Notes under the pieces: model-generated
The model's database searches: none
Told to the model about the DNA's origin: nothing
What the model saw: only the letters and a program-made list of their open reading frames with translations
Part shown: positions 1-4,191 of the stretch, piece by piece
How positions within the stretch are numbered: the first letter of the stretch is position 1
How the letters are laid out: each line of letters opens with the position of its first letter
Source of the DNA: Chloroflexota bacterium
GTDB taxonomy: Bacteria > Chloroflexota > Anaerolineae > Promineifilales > Promineifilaceae
NCBI GenBank assembly: GCA_008501785.1
Contig: QQUD01000986.1
Location: forward strand, 1-6,031
Direction: 5' to 3'
Length of the DNA stretch: 6,031 bases
Program-made: the position numbers and the translations under genes

Positions 1-495
1 GCCGCGTGTGAAACCAATAACGGCCGCTTTTGAAGCCGAGTAAATCACTGAACCATTGCCACCGCCATCATGAGCTGCTAACGAAGACAGGTTAACGATA
101 CGGCCACCATCTGGCATGTAGGGCAAAACGGCGCGGGTGCAGTAAAAAGTGCTGCTAAAATTGACGTTCATTACATTGTGGAAATGTTCATCGCTCATTT
201 CTGAGGTTAAAACGCGACCTAATAAACCACCTGCATTGTTAATCAAGATGTCAATTTTCCCACCCAATTTTTCAGCAGCTTCGGCCATCACAGCATCAAC
301 CTGTTTGCTATCGGTTGCATCCAATGGAATACCAATGATGGTTTGGCCTTCTTCTGCAAAAGGCTCAAATTCGGTCGTGAAGTAAGTAGCAACGACTTTT
401 ACTCCGCAGCCAGCCAAAATTTGGGAAAATGCTTTACCGATTCCGATATTGCCGCCAGTGATAACGGCCGTTTTTCCTGTCAAATCAATGTACAT
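1..495 (-). CDS. Short-chain dehydrogenase/reductase (SDR), N-terminal 165 codons; C-terminus lies beyond the window
   Basis: This is a classical SDR, an NAD(P)-dependent cytoplasmic oxidoreductase with a Rossmann fold. Seen in the translation: the cofactor-binding motif TGGNIGIG (residues 13-20), the structural NNAG motif (86-89), the conserved Asn of VNFSSTF (N112), the catalytic Ser in NLSS (137/138), and the YSASK motif giving Tyr152 and Lys156. The whole catalytic tetrad is therefore present before the window ends. The family is usually about 250 residues, so roughly a third is missing off the left edge. The start at 495 is supported by an AGGAGAG ribosome site 6 bases upstream. After beta-strand 2 the sequence reads VVATYFTTE with no acidic residue at the usual NAD-selecting position, so NADPH use is possible (inference). 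The substrate cannot be read from the sequence. It lies 201 bp downstream of a LacI-type regulator on the same strand, which would suit sugar or polyol metabolism but does not prove it. Confidence 0.93.
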   Translation of the reverse strand, partial: MYIDLTGKTAVITGGNIGIGKAFSQILAGCGVKVVATYFTTEFEPFAEEGQTIIGIPLDATDSKQVDAVMAEAAEKLGGKIDILINNAGGLLGRVLTSEMSDEHFHNVMNVNFSSTFYCTRAVLPYMPDGGRIVNLSSLAAHDGGGNGSVIYSASKAAVIGFTRG

Positions 496-582
496 AATTA
501 CTCTCCTGTTTTTTGTCAACAGCCCCCACTTCCGTTAAATTGCAAAGCGAAACCAATCACGATTGACGCAGCAATCATTGTT

Positions 583-606
583 CACCGAAAAGTTCATTTT
601 CGGGTG
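583..606 (-). other. Stem-loop at the 5' end of the putative SDR leader
   Basis: Arms 585-591 (CCGAAAA on the plus strand) and 597-603 (TTTTCGG) pair perfectly over 7 bp around a 5-nt loop. Two more pairs (583-584 with 605-606) form after a one-base bulge at 604. No T-run follows on the minus strand, so it is not an intrinsic terminator for the upstream gene. If the promoter at 617-645 is real, this hairpin would sit at the very start of the mRNA, where it could affect stability. Confidence 0.4.
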
Positions 607-616
607 TATGGGGTTT

Positions 617-645
617 TTTATAGAATTTGAATTTGGTGTGGTAAA
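617..645 (-). promoter_or_regulatory. Candidate sigma-70 promoter for the SDR gene
   Basis: On the minus strand TTTACC (645-640) is followed after exactly 17 bp by TATAAA (622-617). The -35 matches consensus at 4 of 6 positions and the -10 at 5 of 6. Transcription would begin near 610, giving a leader of about 115 nt. The surrounding DNA is AT-rich, so a chance match is possible. Confidence 0.35.
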
Positions 646-696
646 TTCCGCTAGGTCGTTAAAATGGTTTGTGTACCACAACCAAGAGAATAGCTC

Positions 697-1782
697 CTAT
701 CTTTTCAATCGAGCAGTCGATAATCGTGCAGTCGATAATCGTGCTGTCGATGCGCGTACAATCAGGCGTGGAGCCAGTGTTTGATGTCTTTCAGTTTCGG
801 CCGTGCAGGTTCCATTTAAACGGCCAATCAGTCGGTCCACAGCGGCTCGGGCCAAATGTTTAACTGGTTGGCGAATCGTGGTCAGCGGTGGCTGCACAAC
901 TTCTGTTAAGGCAATGTCGTCCATCCCCACGATGGACAAGTCGCGTGGAATCTCTAAACCTAAATCACGTGCGCCTGCGTAAGAACCGAAGGCGTACATA
1001 TCGTTGATAGTAAAAATGGCGGTTGGGGGATTTAATTGGCTCAATAGTTCATGGGTGCCTTGTCGCCCGAGGGCAACCGCATCTGCATCACCAAAGTTCC
1101 CGTTTGTATCGCCTTCCCATATCAGTTCCGGATCAAATTCGACACCAGCTTCAACCAATGCCGCTTTGTACCCTGCCAGCCGGTCAATCCGGTTAATCGT
1201 TTTCACAGCGCCAGATAAAAATCCAATTCGGCGATGCCCCAATGAAAGGAGGTGTTTGGTCGCCAAACGCGCCGCCAACATATTGTCAACACCGATACTG
1301 TCAAATTCCACTGGATCATCATCTTGGGCAGGCCGGTCAAAAGCGACCACATGCAGACCGCGATTAATCAAATTATCGAGATGGCTATATTCCATCAGCG
1401 CCGACCCAAAAATAATGCCGCGCACGCCGTATCCCCACAATTCATCGGCATAGAGCTGTTCGCGATCTGGCTGGCGTTCACTATTGCCCAGCAAAACTTG
1501 AAATCCGTGGCTGAGGGCCTCTTCTTCAACGTGGCGGGCAAAAACGCCAAAAAATGGGTTGGCAACGGAAGGGACAATTAAACCGATGATGGGGGTATGG
1601 CCTGTCTTTAACTGGCGAGCGGCTTGATTGGGTGTGTAGCCAAGCTCTTCGATAGCTTGCAAGATGCGTTCGTGGGTGCTGGGGCGCATTCGGGAAGAAC
1701 GGCCGTTTAGCATATTCGAAACAGTACTAACAGAAACATTCGCAAGGCGTGCGACATCGGCAATGGTGACTTTGTTTTCCAT
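697..1782 (-). CDS. LacI/GalR-family transcriptional regulator with a repeated C-terminal tail
   Basis: This is a DNA-binding repressor that responds to a small molecule, most likely a sugar. Residues 5-26 form the LacI helix-turn-helix (TIADVARLANVSVSTVSNMLNG), with VS at 18-19 and N23 at the usual base-reading positions. The hinge is around NQAARQLKTG (52-61). From residue 64 (PIIGLIVPSVANPFF) to about 343 runs the periplasmic-binding-protein-like sensor, with typical family phrases VVAFDRP, RRIGFLSG, AIFTINDMYAFG and LSIVGMDDIALTEVVQPPLTTIRQP. The usual family ending (RLIVRAST) is followed by two extra STARL copies and KR, making 361 residues against about 330-345 normally. A GGAAGAGAGAG stretch precedes the ATG. 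The gene has its own strong promoter and an operator just downstream of it, so autorepression is likely. The effector is not predictable from sequence alone. Confidence 0.96.
   Translation of the reverse strand: MENKVTIADVARLANVSVSTVSNMLNGRSSRMRPSTHERILQAIEELGYTPNQAARQLKTGHTPIIGLIVPSVANPFFGVFARHVEEEALSHGFQVLLGNSERQPDREQLYADELWGYGVRGIIFGSALMEYSHLDNLINRGLHVVAFDRPAQDDDPVEFDSIGVDNMLAARLATKHLLSLGHRRIGFLSGAVKTINRIDRLAGYKAALVEAGVEFDPELIWEGDTNGNFGDADAVALGRQGTHELLSQLNPPTAIFTINDMYAFGSYAGARDLGLEIPRDLSIVGMDDIALTEVVQPPLTTIRQPVKHLARAAVDRLIGRLNGTCTAETERHQTLAPRLIVRASTARLSTARLSTARLKR
706..750 (-). repeat. Three tandem 15-bp units encoding STARL at the regulator's C-terminus
   Basis: Units 706-720, 721-735 and 736-750 are in register. 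The second and third differ at 1 of 15 bases, the first and second at 2 of 15. On the minus strand each reads Ser-Thr-Ala-Arg-Leu, and then the gene ends with Lys-Arg-stop. A length of 15 bp keeps the frame, so gain or loss of units lengthens or shortens the tail without a frameshift. Confidence 0.92.
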
Positions 1783-1828
1783 TCTCTCTCTTCCGTGATT
1801 TTGGACGACATTTCTGATTCAGTGAAAC

Positions 1829-1850
1829 TTTAGTGTAACGTTTTACTAAA
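1829..1850 (-). promoter_or_regulatory. LacI-type operator 1, next to the regulator's promoter
   Basis: This is a 22-bp dyad centred between 1839 and 1840, with 9 of 11 base pairs symmetrical. The outer half-sites are TTTAGT and ACTAAA, and the core is AACGTT with the central CG typical of LacI-family operators. It begins about 5 bp downstream of the predicted transcription start, so bound repressor would block initiation or escape. A second copy with 20 of 22 identical bases lies at 2012-2033. Confidence 0.8.
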
Positions 1851-1861
1851 TCATTAACAGG

Positions 1862-1890
1862 ATATTAACGAGAAACAGGCGACTTGTCAA
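1862..1890 (-). promoter_or_regulatory. Strong sigma-70-type promoter of the LacI-family gene
   Basis: On the minus strand a perfect TTGACA (1890-1885) is separated by exactly 17 bp from TAATAT (1867-1862), which is 5 of 6 to the consensus -10. Transcription would begin near 1855, giving a leader of about 73 nt that contains operator 1. The gene start at 1782 lies downstream in the right orientation. Confidence 0.8.
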
Positions 1891-2011
1891 GCGTATTCAT
1901 ACAAGATACGACAAAATATAGTTCAATTCATCCAAATTCAAGTGGCTTTCTCTGTAAAAACCCTCCATGCTACCAGACTGGGCCAGCACCAAAATTGATT
2001 TGGGATCACGA

Positions 2012-2033
2012 TTTAGTGTATCGTTATACTAAA
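2012..2033. promoter_or_regulatory. LacI-type operator 2, upstream auxiliary copy
   Basis: This 22-bp dyad has outer half-sites TTTAGT and ACTAAA around ATCGTT, with 9 of 11 pairs symmetrical about 2022/2023. It differs from operator 1 at only two positions. It lies 183 bp centre to centre from operator 1 and 122 bp upstream of the -35 box, between the promoter and the terminator of the next gene. That position suits an auxiliary looping operator. No gene on the plus strand starts nearby. Confidence 0.75.
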
Positions 2034-2043
2034 CTTGCAAAAG

Positions 2044-2076
2044 AAAAGGCCAATTGCAATGCAATGGCCTTTTTTA
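2044..2076 (-). terminator. Rho-independent terminator of the helical-repeat gene, possibly bidirectional
   Basis: The arms GGCCA (2048-2052) with TTGC (2054-2057) pair with GCAA (2061-2064) and TGGCC (2065-2069). There is a one-base bulge at 2053 and a 3-nt loop. On the minus strand the hairpin is followed by TTTTCTT. On the plus strand it is followed by six T. It begins 27 bp after the stop codon of the gene ending at 2103 and insulates it from the regulator's control region. Confidence 0.75.
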
Positions 2077-2102
2077 GTAAATAAGTTTGTGAAATTGTGG
2101 GG

Positions 2103-3257
2103 TTATGGTGAAACGGCCGTTTCCCCCGACAACCATCGATCAATAATCTGCTGGGCAGTCAGTTCATCACCAATTTCTTCTTTCAGTTTACGTGCGTAAC
2201 GCATCGAAATACCATTCATTTGCATTGTCGTTAATTTGCGAGCCGACAGATCGTGCAAATCTAGTGCCACCATCTCCGCCACATACGCAGGTGTCACCTC
2301 TTGAATTTTGAGCGAAACGATTGAACGTGCATCAATATCTGGCAAATCAAAATTGACCATTTCTTTGACGTAGCCAACCGTTAATTCGTGAATATGCATT
2401 GTCAAGAATTGTTTGGGCGTCGCCTCAGGCAGCAGGTTGTGAATGGTGGCCACATAGTCTGCGCGAACCTCATGAATGCAATAATCCAGAATCGTATCAA
2501 ACGTCAGCTCAGAAAAATCAAGCGCCATCAAAGCCTGAATCTGTTTCGGCTGCGCATCGTGAATACCGAGCTGCACAATTTGATCAATCGTTAACTGCAA
2601 ACCAGTTTCTCGCAATTTATGTATAAAATCGGGGCGAATATCGTGAATGGCAAGCTGTACAATTTGCGCAACAGCCAGGTTGTTGAATCCCAAATCACGC
2701 AGTTGACGGATCATGTCGGGACGCACATGATGAATGCCTAGCTGTACCACATCATCCACGGTCAAATCGGTAATGCCTAAATCACGCAGTTCGCGCACCA
2801 TTTCGGGGCGCACATGATGGATGCCAAGCTGCACCACATCGTGCAGCGTCAAATCTTGTAGTTTGAGTTCCTGGAAAGCGGCAATGTATTCTGGATGAAT
2901 GTGGTGAATGGCTAATTGGGCAATGCCTTCGGCATCTAAATCGGGCAAGTCAAGCTGCACAAGACGACGCACATAATTTGGTGTGACATGGTGCAGGTGC
3001 AAGTGCCACAATTCATCTTTTGTGGCATATGGCAATCCTGCTTCGGCCATTGCCTCGGCATATGCTGGGGTCACACGACGAGGGTCGTGAATCGGTGGCG
3101 GCGGTGCAAGATATTGTGGCGGTAAGGGCATGACGGGAACGGCCGTTTCCACCTCCCTCTCACCCATTTTCAACGCATCCAGCAGCATTTCTGCATCTGA
3201 AATTGTGATTTTTCCATCGGCTAACATTTGTAAAACGTGTTCTTGTTCTGTGGGCAT
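2103..3257 (-). CDS. Helical-repeat protein: N-terminal SHOCT-like motif and about eleven 29-residue IHHVRP repeats
   Basis: A 384-residue, probably cytoplasmic protein with no signal peptide or membrane segment. Residues 4-30 (EQEHVLQMLADGKITISDA) resemble the short two-helix SHOCT-like motif found at the front of many DUF4097-type proteins and at the end of DUF2089 proteins. A Pro-rich linker follows (about 41-58). Repeats then start at about 59, 89, 118, 147, 176, 205, 233, 262, 290, 319 and 348. Each follows the pattern IHxVrPeyvreLrdLgl.dLt.ddivqLg, which predicts two short helices per unit and a superhelical array. Similar KIHGVTPEF-type repeats occur, as I recall, in DUF4097 and BlaR1/M56-type proteins, usually with fewer copies and attached to another domain; here the array is nearly the whole protein. 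Start 3257 has a GGAGG site 5 bases upstream. A protein-binding scaffold is a reasonable inference. No catalytic motif is visible. It is probably functionally linked to the DUF2089 gene upstream. Confidence 0.88.
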   Translation of the reverse strand: MPTEQEHVLQMLADGKITISDAEMLLDALKMGEREVETAVPVMPLPPQYLAPPPPIHDPRRVTPAYAEAMAEAGLPYATKDELWHLHLHHVTPNYVRRLVQLDLPDLDAEGIAQLAIHHIHPEYIAAFQELKLQDLTLHDVVQLGIHHVRPEMVRELRDLGITDLTVDDVVQLGIHHVRPDMIRQLRDLGFNNLAVAQIVQLAIHDIRPDFIHKLRETGLQLTIDQIVQLGIHDAQPKQIQALMALDFSELTFDTILDYCIHEVRADYVATIHNLLPEATPKQFLTMHIHELTVGYVKEMVNFDLPDIDARSIVSLKIQEVTPAYVAEMVALDLHDLSARKLTTMQMNGISMRYARKLKEEIGDELTAQQIIDRWLSGETAVSP

Positions 3258-3276
3258 GGTTCCTCCGGTAAGAAGC

Positions 3277-3304
3277 TATCAGGTTTCAGGGTTCAGGTAT
3301 CAGC
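3277..3304. repeat. Degenerate heptamer tandem array, four units
   Basis: Four consecutive 7-bp units read TATCAGG, TTTCAGG, GTTCAGG and TATCAGC. It resembles the short tandem heptamer repeats found in intergenic DNA of filamentous cyanobacteria and some other phyla. It ends 10 bp before the ribosome site of the helical-repeat gene, so it would lie in that gene's leader. Confidence 0.6.
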
Positions 3305-3316
3305 AGGTTGGTAAGG

Positions 3317-3362
3317 GGGGGATTGGTGGTGAGGAAACGGCCGTATTCCTACACAATCCCCC
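3317..3362. repeat. Inverted repeat 1, centred on an ACGGCCGT palindrome
   Basis: The outer arms GGGGGATTG (3317-3325) and CAATCCCCC (3354-3362) match perfectly over 9 bp. The inner arms AGGAA (3332-3336) and TTCCT (3346-3350) flank the palindrome ACGGCCGT (3337-3344). A few unpaired bases separate the blocks, so this is an interrupted but long hairpin. Confidence 0.65.
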
Positions 3363-3537
3363 GTAGGGGCGAGGCAATCGGGAATATTCAGGGCAACGCG
3401 CATAATCTCACCTCCCGATTGCCTCGCCCGCTCCGGCAGGCATGGGTCCAATCGGGAACATTGGGGATGGGGCGAGGCAGTGCGGAGACAAGGCAATCTG
3501 TTTAGGCACCAATCTTTCCGCACTGCCTCGCCCCTAC
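3363..3537. repeat. Composite inverted-repeat element bounded by GTAGGGGCGAGGCA
   Basis: The ends GTAGGGGCGAGGCA (3363-3376) and its exact complement (3524-3537) match over 14 bp. Inside lie two perfect hairpins: arms 3367-3383 with 3413-3429 (17 bp, 29-nt loop) and arms 3469-3486 with 3517-3534 (18 bp, 30-nt loop). A 14-bp stretch starting CAATCGGGAA recurs at 3375 and 3449 with one mismatch. This looks like two copies of a short palindromic intergenic element, or one composite MITE- or REP-like element. No transposase is present. Confidence 0.8.
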
Positions 3538-3570
3538 ACATCTCAATTTATTGTTGAATTTGGTTTTTAA

Positions 3571-3954
3571 TTACTTCGCTGCCAACTGCTGCAACTGTTT
3601 GGTTGCTTCGGCTACATCAATTACGCCCCGATCCAGGCGAGCCAATATGTCTTGCCGCTTTTCGGTATCGACGGCAGCTGGCGTGTCATCTGTTTCAAAT
3701 CCCAAAGCAGCAATCACATCATTCAACTGATTGCGAATCGTCCAGTAAGATGTGGCTAACTCGCGCTCCATCTCTTTAATGTTGCCCTTGTTTTTGACAA
3801 ACACTTCCACAAACGACAAATGCTCTTGCGAAAGTTTGGAAAAGATATTGGGCTTGAATTGGCCGACAACCATCGTGTGACAATCCACACAGGTTTGCTG
3901 CGTGACGATCAGTTCACCGCCGCAGGCCGGACATTGCTCAATTGGCTTACGCAT
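3571..3954 (-). CDS. DUF2089-family protein: zinc ribbon, helical DNA-binding-like core and C-terminal SHOCT-like motif
   Basis: A 127-residue protein. Residues 8-25 hold a four-cysteine zinc ribbon (CPAC at 8-11 and CVDC at 22-25). Residues 41-84, LSQEHLSFVEVFVKNKGNIKE then MERELATSYWTIRNQLNDVIAALG, match the DUF2089 core, a helix-turn-helix resembling sigma-factor or Mor-type folds in which GNIKEME and SYWTIRNQL are the characteristic phrases. Residues 99-124 (KRQDILARLDRGVIDVAEA) form a SHOCT-like helical motif. The biochemical role of the family is not established. The zinc ribbon plus HTH suggests a small transcription regulator (inference). The start at 3954 is 33 nt downstream of the predicted transcription start, with only a weak AGGG ribosome site. 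It precedes the helical-repeat gene, which begins with the same SHOCT-like motif; DUF2089 genes are, as I recall, often found beside DUF4097/SHOCT-type genes. Confidence 0.92.
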   Translation of the reverse strand: MRKPIEQCPACGGELIVTQQTCVDCHTMVVGQFKPNIFSKLSQEHLSFVEVFVKNKGNIKEMERELATSYWTIRNQLNDVIAALGFETDDTPAAVDTEKRQDILARLDRGVIDVAEATKQLQQLAAK

Positions 3955-3993
3955 GAATGGGTTTCCCTACCTAAATTTTTTGCTGATGGCGAC

Positions 3994-4022
3994 AATATAC
4001 ACAATTATTTTGCTCTTGTCAA
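3994..4022 (-). promoter_or_regulatory. Near-consensus sigma-70 promoter of the DUF2089 gene
   Basis: On the minus strand a perfect TTGACA (4022-4017) and TATATT (3999-3994, 5 of 6) are separated by exactly 17 bp. The predicted start is near 3987, giving a leader of about 33 nt. A perfect 19-bp AT palindrome lies 27 bp upstream of the -35 box. Confidence 0.8.
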
Positions 4023-4049
4023 CAATATTTTTGGCACTTCTTGCAATTT

Positions 4050-4068
4050 TATTTAATATTATTAAATA
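4050..4068. promoter_or_regulatory. Perfect AT-only 19-bp palindrome upstream of the DUF2089 promoter
   Basis: The arms TATTTAATA (4050-4058) and TATTAAATA (4060-4068) are exact complements around a single T. Relative to the predicted start near 3987 it lies at about -63 to -81. It could be a dimeric regulator site or an UP-like element. AT richness raises the odds of a chance palindrome. Confidence 0.4.
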
Positions 4069-4100
4069 CATTCCCAAATTTATTCAAATAGATAAAATTA

Positions 4101-4170
4101 AAAAAAAAACACGGACAGAAAAAAAACACGGACAAAAGAATAATCTTGTCCGTGTTTTTTTCTGTCTGTG
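4101..4170 (-). terminator. Nested double terminator of the lipoprotein gene
   Basis: The inner hairpin pairs 4120-4135 with 4146-4161 without mismatch over 16 bp, around a 10-nt loop. On the minus strand its 3' arm ends in eight T. A second stem segment, 4110-4118 with 4162-4170 (one G-U pair and a single-base bulge), extends it, followed by nine T (4109-4101). The unit of eight A plus CACGGACA is directly repeated at 4102-4117 and 4119-4134. It begins 22 bp after the stop codon at 4192. Confidence 0.88.
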
Positions 4171-4191
4171 GTCAATATTTTCAATTAATTA

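Larger units (their letters stand above)
496..696 (-). other. Spacer and leader between the LacI-type regulator and the SDR gene
   Basis: This 201-bp spacer has no ORF of note. On the minus strand no GC hairpin with a T-run follows the regulator stop, so readthrough into the SDR gene is possible. It holds a candidate promoter (617-645) and a stem-loop (583-606), listed separately. A TTGACA at 514-519 is too close to the start codon to be its promoter. No copy of the TTTAGT/ACTAAA operator found upstream of the regulator is present here. Confidence 0.6.
3258..3570. other. Repeat-rich spacer between the DUF2089 gene and the helical-repeat gene
   Basis: This 313-bp gap holds a heptamer array (3277-3304) and three consecutive inverted repeats (3317-3362, 3367-3429, 3469-3534), listed separately. 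I see no convincing promoter for the downstream gene and no T-run terminator after the DUF2089 stop. The two genes may therefore share a transcript whose spacer folds into large hairpins. ORFs crossing the inverted repeats show no coding character. Confidence 0.6.

Noticed and set aside
492..519. TTGACA at 519-514 as a promoter for the SDR gene
   Set aside because: With 17-bp spacing the -10 would overlap the start codon, so transcription would begin inside the gene.
665..684. TGGTTTGTG and CACAACCA dyad after the regulator stop as a terminator or operator
   Set aside because: Symmetry needs a one-base gap, there is no following T-run, and it does not match the TTTAGT/ACTAAA operators.
1004..1453. 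Plus-strand ORF of 149 codons opposite the LacI-family gene
   Set aside because: It lies wholly within a well-supported LacI gene on the other strand, has no ribosome site and gives no recognisable protein.
2002..2076. A short plus-strand RNA starting after TATACT (2025-2030) and ending at the hairpin
   Set aside because: There is no -35 box at proper spacing, and TATACT is already explained as part of operator 2.
1884..2084. Plus-strand ORF of 66 codons between the regulator and the repeat gene
   Set aside because: It overlaps the promoter, operator 2 and the terminator, with no ribosome site.
2646..2906. Regular 87-bp repeats as a CRISPR or satellite array
   Set aside because: They are in-frame protein repeats of one continuous gene. 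Units diverge gradually and there are no unique spacers.
3293..3541. Minus-strand ORF of 82 codons in the spacer
   Set aside because: It is made almost entirely of the inverted-repeat arms, and its translation has no family resemblance.
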